A stretch of DNA of 64,000 bases. It comes from Ypsolopha sequella. Taxonomy: Eukaryota; Arthropoda; Insecta; Lepidoptera; Ypsolophidae. Numbering within the stretch: the stretch's first letter is position 1; each line of letters opens with the position of its first letter. The stretch is taken from assembly GCA_934047225.1 (NCBI GenBank), contig OW204000.1, positions 17,440,001-17,504,000 of the forward strand. The letters are read 5' to 3'. The notes beneath the pieces were generated by a model. It worked only from the letters and a program-made list of their open reading frames with translations, was not told the DNA's origin and ran no database searches. This document shows, in pieces, positions 23,001 through 30,018 of this stretch. The position numbers were made by a program, and so were the translations under genes.

Positions 23001-25741
23001 ACCTGGAGTCGCCCAGTCACTGAAGGTGATTTTACTTTTGTTAGAAAGTTTTTGCATCTTAAACGTATTTTCGAACTCTTTGGAGACTATGTTGAAAAGG
23101 TCTGTAAAGAGAGCGTTTGGATCGTCTTGGAGAAGATTAAAATGTGTAAAAAGCTTTTTTGGGCAATTGATTTACGCTTTGTTTAATGGTTATAGTTTGG
23201 CCACTGTGATCGGACTGCAAGCGGTTGATTACTTTATTGTCTGAATATTCGCAATCACAGAATATATTGTCGAGGCATGACGCAGTAAGCATAAGTAAGC
23301 TATTGTACTGTCACCTTAGTTTACCTACGTTTAAAAGTCTTTTAACGTAGATAAACCAAGGTGACAGGGTCAATACCCTGTAATCAACGGTGAAAAACGT
23401 GTGTTCACATATTTAACTTTTCAGTTTTCAGTGAGACACGGGTTTTAACGATACATTAATTTATACATGTTTTCACTTTAAATAGAAAATTATTTTCAAT
23501 TTTAAATTTATTTATGAAGTCATACATATTCGTAGCGCGCCCGTAGTTACAAAGTAGTCATAGAAGGCGCGTAGCAAACTTACCGTAGAGGTGTACCTTT
23601 TATTTATTACCTTACATCACCTTATCCCAATTTCTCAGATAAATATCGGACGTGTCTCCAGAAAAAGGTTCCCAATCAATAACTGTTGTTCAAGAAGATT
23701 AGGTACTGTCGCTGTTTAGGGCAAATAAGCTTTTTGTTTGGCCAGCGAATCGTAGCATTACTGTATAACTGTATTACTGTAGTACAGTACTGTATTACTG
23801 TATAACTGTATTACTCTATAACTGTATTGCTGTACTGTATTACTGCATTACTGTATAACTGTATTACTGTAGTACAGTACTGTATTACTGTATAACTGTA
23901 TTACTCTATAACTGTATTGCTGTACTGTATTACTGCATTACTGTATAACTGTATTACTGTACTGTATTACTGCATTACTGTATAACTGTATTACTGTAGT
24001 ACAGTACTGTATTACTGTATAACTGTATTACTGTATAACTGTATTACTGTACTGTATTACTGTATTACTGCATTACTGTATAACTGTATTACTGTACTGT
24101 ATTACTGCATTACTGTATAACTGTATTACTGTAGTACAGTACTGTATTACTGTATAACTGTATTACTGTATAACTGTATTACTGTACTGTATTACTGTAT
24201 TACTGCATTACTGTATAACTGTATTACTGTACTGTATTACTGTATAACTGTATTACTGTATAACTGTATTACTGTACTGTATTACTGCATTACTGTATAA
24301 CTGTATTACTGTAGTACAGTACTGTATTACTGTATAACTGTATTACTCTATAACTGTATTACTGTACTGTATTACTGTATTACTGCATTACTGTATAACT
24401 GTATTACTGTACTGTATTACTGCATTACTGTATAACTGTATTACTGTAGTACAGTACTGTATTACTGTATAACTGTATTACTGTATAACTGTATTACTGT
24501 ACTGTATTACTGCATTACTGTATAACTGTATAATTGTAATACTTTACTGTGTTACTGTATTGTATTACTGTATTACTATATAACTGTGTTACTGTATAAC
24601 TGTATTACCGTATTACTGTATTACTGTATTACTGTATTACTACATTACTGTATTACTGCATTACCGCATTACTACATTACCGCATTACTGCATTACTGTA
24701 TTACATATACTGGGCTTTGGGACAATATGCACTTTAATAACCTTACTTAGTTACCATGGGCGTACATATATGAAGAGGAATTTAGGAAAGTTCAAAATTT
24801 AAGCTACTCTAGTGCCGAAAGGGCGAGTTGGATTAAAAATCGCCTTGTCAGAATTACCATGATTGCAAGGGTGAAAAGTGAGTAAGCCGAAGTTCCTCGA
24901 TAGTACCGCGAGGCAAAAAGCCATTGCAATATGATCTTTAATTTAAGGGTTGAACATTATGACGTTAAAATTACGCTTTACTACAAAAACAACGTTTGGT
25001 TAAGCTTTGACTACCCACACACTAGTATACAGCTGGATAAAGGTGTTACAAAATAACTTTAGGGATCGATAAGCTATTGAAAGCCCCAGTACAACAGAAG
25101 ATACTGATTCGTTTGACGAGGGTGCGGTTTTTGTGATACCGAAAATATGGCGACCAATATCAAGTTGCAGTGATCTTTTTCCTGGTATTTTATTTTTTTT
25201 GGATTCAGGCAAGAAACGGAAATTACCTTTAAACCCTTGTAAAAGCCGGAAAATATTATATACCTACTTAGTTTTAGATTAATCATTAATATAGTTAAAA
25301 CAATAGCTTATTTATTTACTTTGAAATCGTCGTTTTATTGATCAAACATACGACAAACAAAATACCTAAATATTAAATTTGTGTGCCCATTCATTTACAA
25401 CGTAATGCATAAAATAACGAAATTTTGCCGGAAGTTCTAAATCCGTGAGCCTAACTGACGTTAAATTATGTTCGCGAAATGCCGAAATTATTTATTATAT
25501 TATATTTGACAGATTCTTTATCCACTGAAAGGTTTACGTTGCGCTTTGCTTGCATTCTCTTGTCTTGGATTCTCTCAAATTAACAAGAGTGTAGGTAACC
25601 GGTAACTTGAAGGTTTGTTCTTTTTCAGATCCCGTGCAGTTCAGCGGTGTTCGTAGCAGGAGGTCCTCTTACAGCCCGCCCAGCTCCGCCCAGATACATC
25701 CCCACGAGCCAGACAAATACATACAAATCATACACGAATGA
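4885..25741 (+). CDS. DUSP22: Dual-specificity protein phosphatase, DUSP15/22 group (six 3' exons)
   Basis: The product should remove phosphate from Tyr and Ser/Thr of proteins; DUSP22/JSP1 relatives act on MAP-kinase/JNK signalling, often membrane-bound by N-myristoylation. Joining 4885-5009, 7093-7264, 8257-8410, 9500-9679, 10607-10804 and 25629-25741 gives 313 residues and a stop, all junctions in frame. Residues 1-99 cover the second half of the phosphatase domain: the general-acid loop (ASDSPDQN), the P-loop HCLAGMSRS with Cys and Arg, and the NPNLGFQRQLQEFE helix typical of DUSP15/22. Residues 100 onward form a basic helix (ERRRLKERYPS) and a long Ser/Arg/Pro-rich tail absent from the short human DUSP22. 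The N-terminal part (Met-Gly start and first strands) was not found in 1-4884, so it lies upstream. DUSP15 and DUSP22 cannot be told apart here, so the symbol is a group name. Confidence 0.9.
5047..5450. mobile_element. mariner-like MITE, TTAGGTSTTTACATATG family, copy 1
   Basis: About 400 bp. The left end is TTAGGTGTTTACATATGAAA and the right end is its complement (TTTCATATGTAAAGACCTA). TA sits next to the left end. The second copy (59655-60063) matches over the whole length with small indels. There is no transposase frame. The TA flank and end sequence suggest mariner mobilisation. Confidence 0.7.
5514..5700 (-). repeat. Fragment of a lepidopteran SINE-like repeat
   Basis: It starts TAGGGTTCCGTTC and contains the (CCGT)n-rich block GTCCGTCCGTTTGTCTGTCC. 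This is the reverse complement of the common lepidopteran 'GGACGGACAG...GGTACGGAACCCTAA' repeat. A fuller copy lies at 49240-49475 on the other strand. Confidence 0.55.
5878..5962 (-). mobile_element. RTE-type LINE tail fragment
   Basis: CATCCATCAGCCTAGTTCGT followed by CCGCTGCTGGACATAAGCC is the reverse complement of the 3' tail seen at 4389-4715. Only the last 80 or so bases are preserved. Confidence 0.65.
5963..7092 (+). other. Intron between DUSP catalytic exons
   Basis: No exon was found. 6690-6725 (GACCGGTTTCGGAAATTAG, then TTCATCTTCAGG) resembles a dispersed retroelement fragment, and 6895-6925 has a related GGTTTCGGATTTTAC stretch. A segment near 6800-6822 (CTTAAATATTTAGGTGTCTC) recurs at 56524-56543 and 56709-56728. 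Confidence 0.4.
7093..7264 (+). CDS. DUSP22: DUSP exon with P-loop and C-terminal helices of the catalytic domain
   Basis: Acceptor TTGTTGCAG, donor GAG|GTCAGC. The first base completes the catalytic Cys codon. The translation runs LAGMSRSVTVAVAYIMSV, then NWREALKVVRAGRAVANPN and GFQRQLQEFETYKLVE. The exon is GC-rich, unlike its flanks. Confidence 0.93.
7418..7827. repeat. MITE with ~90-bp terminal inverted repeats
   Basis: The left arm (AAGTTCTGTGAGAACTTCAT, continuing to CCACAGTTTATTCCTTGCT) is matched by the right arm (AGCAAGGAATAAACTGTGG to TTCTCACAGAACT). The interior is AT-rich and non-coding. One copy was seen. Confidence 0.8.
8257..8410 (+). CDS. DUSP22: DUSP exon after the catalytic domain
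   Basis: Acceptor TTTCAACAG, donor ACTG|GTGAGT. It encodes ERRRLKERYPSLLLADRD, MMECRLMLDSYQTMLNQ and a Cys-containing end (CEGKCAMGRQCPT). The junction LVE|ERRRL keeps frame. An open frame starting at 8218 covers it but includes the polypyrimidine-poor intron end, so its Met is not a real start. Confidence 0.85.
8632..8760 (-). mobile_element. Retroelement 3' end with (AAAAT)n
   Basis: An (AAAAT)n run at 8632-8660 is followed by AGCTTTATTGTTCAAAAACA. 'TTTATTG' read backwards is a polyadenylation signal. The layout is that of a LINE/SINE 3' tail inserted in minus orientation. The family was not identified. Confidence 0.45.
9500..9679 (+). CDS. DUSP22: DUSP tail exon, Ser/Arg-rich, with an internal alternative donor
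   Basis: Acceptor CTTGTGCCAG. The translation starts GVCRTGSKRQARSRRPSTNA and continues GLKRSPSTLSTMSTASGY to the donor AGTT|GTGAGT (phase 1). A second donor after 9565 (GCTG|GTGAGC) is also phase 1 and would skip 38 codons. The far donor is preferred because the sequence between the two keeps coding character. Confidence 0.75.
9822..10085. repeat. MITE, GAAGAGCTTATTCAGT family, copy 1
   Basis: The ends TATACAAGGTGTAACA and TGTTACACGTTGTATA are complementary, and the arms continue through TTTGAAGAGCTTATTCAGTG. A well-matched second copy lies at 53905-54174. The interior contains an A/T run and the shared motif GCCGAGCG. Confidence 0.85.
10125..10149. repeat. (CA)n microsatellite
   Basis: Twelve consecutive CA units lie within the intron. 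Confidence 0.95.
10607..10804 (+). CDS. DUSP22: DUSP tail exon, Ser/Pro/Ala-rich
   Basis: Acceptor CACTCCACAG, donor ATAC|GTAAGT. It encodes SPSRPSRSASGMSMTRMTDP, GGTEYSRRRAASAPATPAMS and AHSPPGSPHRAPHRYI, a probably disordered tail with several Ser-Pro and Arg-x-x-Ser sites. The donor at 10804 is preferred over one at 10796 (CACAG|GTACAT) because only the former keeps the next exon in its long frame. Confidence 0.8.
10805..10917 (+). CDS. Possible alternative C-terminus by intron read-through
   Basis: If the donor at 10804 is not used, the frame continues as RKFVVKTDRGERSPKVYAKA, then MLRYNRRHQKHLLLSCS and a TGA. It is basic and short. It could be a minor isoform or chance read-through; sequence alone does not decide. 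Confidence 0.3.
11606..12205 (+). mobile_element. Non-autonomous element carrying a hAT transposase fragment
   Basis: The left end ATATCGGATTATATGCA is complementary to the right end TGCATATAATCCGATGTC. Subterminal repeats 'TTGATAGTGCATAT' and 'TGCATATTTTGG' occur near both ends. Inside lies a relic of a hAT-type coding region (11699-12088). The roughly 600-bp size and the retained 3' ORF piece suggest an internally deleted DNA transposon. Confidence 0.6.
11699..12088 (+). pseudogene. hAT-family transposase C-terminal remnant, one in-frame stop
   Basis: The frame encodes MAPNFKFCPVTSVDVER, a stop (TAA at 11978-11980) and then FSAYKLILSDKRHKFSVKNL to a second stop at 12086. 'APVTS.DVERSFSAYK..L.D.R' is the conserved C-terminal dimerisation motif of many insect hAT-like proteins. 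The stop replaces the expected Ser codon (TCA to TAA would do it). The upstream part (QSNAFPSSLSQKVRGKLN) continues the same frame without a recognisable domain. It is non-functional as read. Confidence 0.65.
12369..12616. mobile_element. hAT MITE with perfect 8-bp target duplication
   Basis: A 248-bp fold-back element starting CAGTGGCGTGCA and ending TGCACGCCACTG. It is flanked on both sides by CCAACTAG (12361-12368 and 12617-12624). The 8-bp duplication and CAGTGGCG end are diagnostic of the hAT superfamily. The interior has TTTTTTCCGGAAAAGCAA arms and no ORF. The intact duplication implies a fairly recent insertion. Confidence 0.9.
12820..14077 (-). mobile_element. mariner transposon, complete length but dead
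   Basis: 1258 bp between TA dinucleotides (12818-12819 and 14078-14079). The ends CGAGGGCGACACTGAAAG and CTTTCAGTGTCACCCTCG form 28-30 bp inverted repeats. The transposase frame runs on the minus strand. Size, TA duplication and protein place it in the mariner family. Confidence 0.93.
12894..13852 (-). pseudogene. mariner transposase pseudogene
   Basis: The start is Met at 13852 (MSFKSTRKLLFRATVYNSF). Recognisable blocks are EFKRGRTNLTDDLREG, LHEHLAVRKLCARWIPDNLT, the first catalytic Asp in MGDESWIYCY, and the second in LLHHDNASSHTAKQTIDYL. The family's N-terminal helix-turn-helix is shortened by about 35 residues between FRA and TVYNSF. A TGA interrupts the frame at 13283-13285. A frameshift near 13090 removes the third Asp (PDLAP-type motif), and another stop follows in the C-terminal part (KDEWAK then TGA). 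It cannot encode active transposase. Confidence 0.93.
14199..14631. repeat. Inverted-end element containing an RTE tail
   Basis: The ends TTGAAGGCTGTTTTGG and CCAAAACACCCTTCAA extend through 'AAAAACAACCAATGTC', giving about 30-bp inverted repeats. Inside, 14528-14575 (CCTATGCCCAACAGTGTGTA, then GATGTGGGCTGATT) is an RTE-LINE tail, plus strand. The order of insertion is unclear. Confidence 0.55.
14627..14917 (-). CDS. Unidentified 96-codon open frame
   Basis: An uninterrupted frame from Met at 14917 starts MLCQCVNISITKFAQKVTIL and contains LTKRLGKYFTLQMRRGAFTP and QWLAYYEDGLVCIKMKMSVV. Base composition is richer in G+C than its flanks and the residue use looks protein-like (Trp, Cys, mixed charges) rather than AT-driven. 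It ends exactly where the 14199-14631 inverted repeat begins, so it may be a first exon or a gene fragment cut by that insertion. No family was recognised and no splice site is certain. Confidence 0.3.
   Translation of the reverse strand: MLCQCVNISITKFAQKVTILSKEKNVECLKILGSAKLTKRLGKYFTLQMRRGAFTPQWLAYYEDGLVCIKMKMSVVNVVVCRSACFYPCSKFVRTN
15771..16160. repeat. Dispersed repeat, 'GTGCGAGAAGGACGGATTCG' family, copy 1
   Basis: About 390 bp that match 58033-58408 closely over their whole length, from CATATGCGAAAAAAC to TTTTTCCGTAGCGCCTT. A diverged third copy is at 19885-20340. An open frame of 86 codons runs through copy 1 but is not kept in copy 2, so the repeat is not clearly coding. Confidence 0.75.
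16161..17026. other. Intron sequence with a GC-rich patch
   Basis: 16175-16215 is GC-rich (AGCCCGCGGCCGCGATA) in an otherwise AT-rich context. A 113-codon open frame (16621-16962) has no recognisable domain. No exon could be supported. Confidence 0.4.
17027..17317. repeat. MITE, TTAAGAGCGG family, copy 3
   Basis: Left TTTCGCAGCCGGATTGTGAA, right TTCAAAATCCGGCTGC then AAAACCGCTCTTA. The inner hairpin around CATTGGTTTCTGTAAATTAC is kept. Confidence 0.85.
17411..18410. mobile_element. 1-kb element with ~370-bp inverted arms
   Basis: The left arm (17411-17785) and right arm (18036-18410) are reverse complements with scattered changes. Shared blocks include GTGCTCGTAAAGGCCCACT, AACCGAACAGAAAGTCGATT, CCCTAGGGCTTTA, TTTAACGGCTCTGGATACAG and CACTCGCTACGCTCGTG. 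The 250-bp centre is unique. A solitary arm occurs at 59180-59580. There is no transposase. This is a foldback-type or long-TIR MITE. Confidence 0.8.
18411..19884. other. Intron sequence with a dispersed repeat
   Basis: 18900-19060 (TTTTCATTATTTTGCTAAAT to GACGTCACTTGAGAATTTTA) is the reverse complement of part of 60180-60350, so it is a dispersed repeat. 19190-19245 holds several CGTAGCA motifs, also seen at 23530-23585 and 30430-30990. No exon was found. Confidence 0.5.
19885..20340. repeat. Diverged copy of the 15771/58033 repeat
   Basis: It keeps CGCAGTGCAAGAGGGGCGGA, AAAATTTCAAATATTCTAGA, CCTAATAAAATATGTTTGAG and CATTTCAATAATTATTTCTG in the same order and spacing as the other two copies, with many changes. 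Confidence 0.55.
20370..23285 (-). mobile_element. 5'-truncated non-LTR retrotransposon (CR1/Jockey-like)
   Basis: The element reads right to left. It begins inside the endonuclease C-terminus near 23285 (SCLDNIFCDCEYSDN, then RLQSDHSG), continues through the reverse transcriptase (23057-21026) and a 650-bp 3' UTR, and ends in short (TTTTGAA)n repeats at 20370-20396. It ends in a simple repeat rather than poly(A), as CR1/Daphne-type elements do. The same 3' UTR recurs at 50119-50645 on the + strand. Confidence 0.9.
21026..23057 (-). pseudogene. LINE reverse transcriptase, frameshifted
   Basis: Two frames join into one RT region. The first (23057-21711) has PSNYRPVSVLPVLSKVFEKI, DLSKAFDCVNHETLLCKLDH, GVPQGSILGPLLF and the catalytic FADD motif near 21875. 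After LDWFTVNN a frameshift near 21765 moves the reading to the second frame (21721-21026), which holds FLGITVDSRLQW, HSIMSYGMLLWGRAADTDAV and the typical end GIRFYNKLPKEV..YIKQGLLKKAYYKI. Another frameshift in the upstream endonuclease part lies near 23150. It is not active as read. Confidence 0.93.
23308..23368. repeat. Short hairpin
   Basis: TCACCTTAGTTTACCTACG, then TTTAAAAGTCTTTTAACG, then TAGATAAACCAAGGTGA form a stem of about 26 bp with a few mismatches. It sits just outside the LINE 5' junction. Confidence 0.7.
23755..24707. repeat. 950-bp (ACTGTATT/ACTGTATA)n satellite with higher-order structure
   Basis: Octamer-like units ACTGTATT, ACTGTATA and ACTGCATT fill the block. Higher-order units of 90 bp start at 23755, 23845 and 23935 (each from GCATTACTGTATAACTG, with a GTAGTACAGTAC marker). 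Shorter 36-bp units follow, for example from 23935 to 23971. Order decays toward the right end (24530-24707), where the units are plain TATTACTG. It lies in the last DUSP intron. Confidence 0.97.
24708..25628 (+). other. End of the last DUSP intron
   Basis: Mostly featureless. 25375-25510 (TGTGCCCATTCATTTACAAC, then GTAATGCATAAAATAACG) belongs to the dispersed repeat best seen at 29405-30018. The polypyrimidine tract TTTGTTCTTTTTCAG precedes the last exon. Confidence 0.6.
25629..25741 (+). CDS. DUSP22: DUSP terminal exon and stop
   Basis: Acceptor TTCTTTTTCAG. It encodes PVQFSGVRSRRSSYSPPSSA and QIHPHEPDKYIQIIHE, then TGA at 25739-25741. The frame requires a phase-1 upstream donor, which the one at 10804 provides. 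The exon is GC-rich against AT-rich flanks, which supports it as coding. Confidence 0.75.
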
Positions 25742-26180
25742 GTCGTCTTTAGGGACTCTGGGTAAAAGGGTACGAACTGAAATGGGTTTGGAAACGGTTT
25801 TTAAATCGAACTTTTAGCGAAAAAGTTTCTGTTGGGAGGTTTTTCTCTCGAACTGTTACAGCCAGAGATATACCACGTTTTTCAGCGCAACCAAAAACTT
25901 GTTTGGTACTCTGTGAACAATTCTGTTCAAGTTTAAAAAACGCGCATATAAAAAGCGAAATGTTATTAAAAGTTTTGTGTAGATATACCGGAGATTAAAA
26001 TCGACAAGGCCCAGTAGAATAAAATATTTAGAGTTAAAGCAGATACTCGTATTTTGGATTATGTTAAAGCGAGCATTCTTATTGTAACAGTGTGCATGTG
26101 TGCATGTGCGATGCTAGAAGCTTTTGGTACAATTTTGCCTTTATATTTAGGCCCGTATACAGGGAGTACAGACGTTTCCC
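25742..26180 (+). other. Probable DUSP 3' UTR
   Basis: No frame of note. An AATAAA hexamer at 26018-26023 is a plausible polyadenylation signal about 280 bases after the stop; another lies at 26534-26539. Confidence 0.45.
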
Positions 26181-27112
26181 CTTAAGGTTAAACGTCAGTC
26201 GCTTAGCACAACCATAGACTAAATAATTGTATTTATACTACACCTGCTCAGAAAGTACCTTCTTTCTTTGTTGAAAACGATGCAGAAAATACATCATTAC
26301 TGTCATACAAATATGCGGGCGGCAAAAGTGTATGAAAATTCATTGTTAACGTGCTTGAGCGGGCAGAAAAAGTATATGCAAATCCATTGTTAACGTGCTG
26401 TTTTTTTTTTTAAATAACATAAATAATGAGCAAGTGGCCCAGTGGCCAGTATTATTTTGCGAACTCTTACATAAAACTCGAAAAATGATACTGGCCACTT
26501 GCTTTTCCTGCACATAATAAAAAATAAGAAGGAAATAAAAAGTGACAATCGCACGCGAGTCAGTCGGTTTCTTTTATTGTATCTTGATTAAAAGTAAAAT
26601 TATACTATTTCCTCGCAGGTGTAGTATAAAGCACTATGTATCACTCGGGAGAAAGTGCGATTCCCAACTCGTGTGTATTGAGGCCCTTGGCTTCGCCTCG
26701 GGCCTCAAACTACACCCTCGTTGGTAATCTTCCCCTTTCTTCCCTCGGTGAACAATGTACTATTATTAGTCTATGGCACAACTCAACTTTGTATTTCTTT
26801 TTTAGAAGTTGAAAATTGAAAAACCTTTTGGTATGAGGAAGTTAACACCAATAGTTCAGTATTAGTGTGGTTTATAAAGCATGAGTTTGAAATTTAATGC
26901 ACAATTAGTCATGATCTGGTCCAAACAATGTTAAAACAGCATTTTAAGTTGGTTCTGAGTTGACTAATTGGGTATACAATTTCAAACTCTTGCTTTAAAC
27001 AACCTCACTGAACTAATACTGAACTATTTTACTAACTAAATTTCTAAACAAAAAAAAACAAAGTTAGGATATGCACTTTTTGCTTAGTGACTGACGTTTA
27101 ACCTTAAGGTTG
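26181..27112. repeat. ~930-bp inverted-end element with nested hairpins
   Basis: The ends CTTAAGGTTAAACGTCAGTC and GACTGACGTTTAACCTTAAG are complementary. Nested inside are a hairpin at 26425-26512 (GCAAGTGGCC and its partner) and a stem GAGGCCCTTGGCTTCGCCTC + GGGCCTC at 26681-26709. A MITE sits at 26849-27029. No ORF is seen. Confidence 0.6.
26849..27029. repeat. Nested MITE
   Basis: AATAGTTCAGTATTAGTGTG at the left and CTAATACTGAACTATT at the right are complementary, and the arms continue through GAGTTTGAAATT and AATTTCAAACTC. Confidence 0.75.
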
Positions 27113-28361
27113 TACCTTCGCAATGTAACGGCCTGTAAAGAACGCAATTCTAAATCTTTGACGCAAGGAATCGTAGGTACTGCGCAGGTAAAGCATAACA
27201 TCGCACCATGTCGTAAAGCATAATATGGGTTTATACGAGCACAATTATATTGATTAGTGAACTGATGACAGAGGCCATTTTTATAAAATTACTGATATGG
27301 AATATGTGGCTGTTTTGTAAAGCGGCGAAGTTGTTGATTGCAAATGGCGATTTTGCATTTGAATACGTAGGTACTTATAACAAATAAGTTTACGTAGTTG
27401 CGCACATTTTTATAAAATCATCGAATGTTAAATTTAAACGTGAAAATTCAAGTGTGCTATTTTGCGTAAGTGAGACTACGAAAGATTAAAATAAGATTAA
27501 TATAAGATTACCTATGAGGAAAATTTCCGAGGAAAATAAATATATTCTTTATCTTTCATGCAAAGTTACGCGAAAAGCGATAGTGCAACACGATATAATT
27601 ATATAGACTATATTAAAAGATCAAGAAGTATAGTTTTATAAAAACATACGTACCTACATAATTATATGGGAGTATAAAAATTTAAGTTTCACCCGTTTTG
27701 GTAGAAATACTGCCTGGATTTTGCGCTGAAATTTTATACCTAGAGATAGTCTATACAAATGGTGATTTCCATTTGCAACGGCGATTGCTGGCAGTTATTG
27801 CCGATCACCGCTTAAGAGGCCTCATTACGCCTGGATTTTTCTTAAGATTTATACAAAAGATTAAAACTGAATAACAGCTTATTATGCTCATTTTTTTTCA
27901 TAATTATTATCTAGCGATATCTAACTACGTCTCTATACAGCCCAAAAAGCAAAATTTAATGAAACACCATCATAATAGCTGTCAGGATATCGTGAATATT
28001 GCCTCGTTTAACGCAAGGTTGTATGATTTTTATCTATACTGGAAATAAAAAAGAGAGAAATACAGACGTCGTAAATATACTTTTCTATAAATAAACAGTT
28101 ACCGTTTCATTCAAATTCAAATACAAATTTTAAATTTTCATGGGAAACAGTTTATACCTGAAACCATTTTGCAAATTCGGTGTTTTTTGAAAATCTCGCC
28201 ATTCTGCACCTCTTGACAATAGATGGGTCCGAGTGCGATGTGGGAGGAAAGGAAACATATATAAAGATGTGTGCAAACTTTCATTGTGATCAAAGCCATA
28301 AGGATGTGAAAAACACAAAAAGCATTTAGGTATAATGGGCGGGATGGGCCAACCTTAGGTA
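27113..28361. other. Intergenic sequence, nothing recognised
   Basis: AT-rich DNA with only short chance frames. Confidence 0.5.
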
Positions 28362-28424
28362 TTCTGTTTCGATTAATTAGAAAAAGGCGGGTTTTACACA
28401 ATCCGGCTGCGAAACCGCTCTTAA
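28362..28424. repeat. MITE, TTAAGAGCGG family, solitary right end
   Basis: It runs from TTCTGTTTCGATTAATTAGA to GCGAAACCGCTCTTAA. The left half is missing. A separate small inverted repeat (28437-28546, CAACTGT...CCAACCC and its partner) follows. Confidence 0.7.
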
Positions 28425-28961
28425 TGGAAATCACCGAAACAACTGTAGCCAACCCTGGAAATGCGAAAAAAAACAGCTGTTGCATGCGTTTTGATCAAGT
28501 TGATATGATTCGGCAATTTAGGGTTGGTTTCATAATAACAGTTGTTGTTATAGACGAGTAGTTACTATTGCTAGCGTTCGGCTTCTCAGCGACGAAAAAT
28601 CTAGTCAGTACGGGAGGATCTGGCTGGTTCAGATTTTATTGTAAAATAGATTTTTGAATAAAAATATTGTAGCTATTAGATAGGTAGAAGCAATTAATTC
28701 GTCGAGTCCGACAACTTTTTTAATTTTGCACAGAGTTTTCATTCAACTTAACAAACTGTGCAGTTGTTTCTTTTTCTTAACTTTCATTCCTTGTTTATTT
28801 TTACTTGCTGATTGTTTCAATAAGTTAAATCGTGGGTGTATGCAGTAGCAATCTGTGACTTGCTTTAGAATTCAAACCATTTCTCTTTATCATACTTACT
28901 GACTAACTTATAGGTAGTAGGTATTGAAAATTTTGTAAGGAAATGTGAATTCCTGAAACAA

Positions 28962-29250
28962 GCGGCGGTAGCTCAGGGGTAGAATGCTTGCCATTCAATC
29001 AATCTTGAGACCCAGGTTCGATCCCCGGTCAGGCATGCATGAATGGGTTTTTTGGAATTTATGTGCACGCCCTAAAAAGCGTGTATTTGTGCCCGAAGAA
29101 CGGCGATAGGGCTCATTACCCATCACGTTGGGTCGTAATAATCGTCGGTGAAACGTAGGTGTATCGAGTGTGCACTGTGACTTGCATTTCACAGTTTATA
29201 CTCGAAATACCTCTGACACCCCCTCGAGATTCATGTCGTGATAATATATT
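28962..29250 (+). mobile_element. tRNA-derived SINE, copy 1
   Basis: The head has a pol III A box (TAGCTCAGGGGTAGAA) and B box (GGTTCGATCCC at 29015-29025) at tRNA-like spacing. The body has GTGTATTTGTGCCCGAAG, GGCGATAGGGCTCA and TGTGACTTGCATTTCACAGT. The end is TTCATGTCGTGATAATATAT. Copy 2 lies at 36912-37270; fragments are at 50718, 57407 and 63920. Confidence 0.88.
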
Positions 29251-29404
29251 TATTTAAATGTGATTTCTTTTCGCTTAATTACAATGTAATAGAATAGAAG
29301 TTTAGTGTGATCAGAAGATGTGGTTTACGTTTCCAAGCAAGTCACAGATATATATTTATACATGAAAGGAATAGAAACATTTACACTATGAACCACGAAA
29401 GAGG

Positions 29405-30018
29405 ATTAAGGTGGAACGATTCGTGTCCGCTACGTAACGATGGTTCTTCGTATTATTGAATTAAAAATATGAAATAAATATTATTCATAGCATCTCGCAA
29501 ACAGCGAATTAAGTAATTTTGTAATTTTATGCATTATATGTTATAAATGAATAGGCACACAAACTTAAAACACGCTTTTAAGTATGTGTGCCTGTTCATT
29601 TACAACGTAATGCACAGGCATTGTAAATGAATAACAATATAATGCAATGAAATACATTGTAAATGAATAGGCACACAAACTTGAAACATTCAATTTTGCG
29701 CCGGCGACGAAATCGGCATGATTGTATTTGTTCTCCCAAGTTTCATGGAGAGTACACGTTATAGCGAAATGAAACAGCATGACATTTGGCCATGCCCACA
29801 ACTGAGTTGGTCGTGTCATGAACGATCATCCTTAAACGATGTTCGCGACTTAAAACACGCTTTTGTATGCCCATTCATTTACAACATGATGCATAAAAGA
29901 ACAAACTATGTTCGCAAAATGCCATAAATCACATTTATTTAATATCTATAATTAAAAAATACGAAGAACCATATTAATTTGTGCGTTTCGTATCGGACAC
30001 GAATCGTTGCCCCTTAAG
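29405..30018. repeat. MITE with TTAAGGTGGAACGATTCG ends
   Basis: The left end TTAAGGTGGAACGATTCGTG and right end CACGAATCGTTGCCCCTTAA are complementary. Inside are repeated, partly inverted blocks of CATTTACAACGTAATGCA. Related partial copies are at 25375-25510 and 51885-52548. Confidence 0.75.

Noticed and set aside
23755..24707. CRISPR-like array
   Set aside because: Units are directly adjacent with no unique spacers; it is a satellite in a eukaryotic intron.
28962..29035. Possible tRNA gene (A and B boxes)
   Set aside because: No proper acceptor stem or anticodon loop, and the sequence continues as a dispersed SINE with several copies here.
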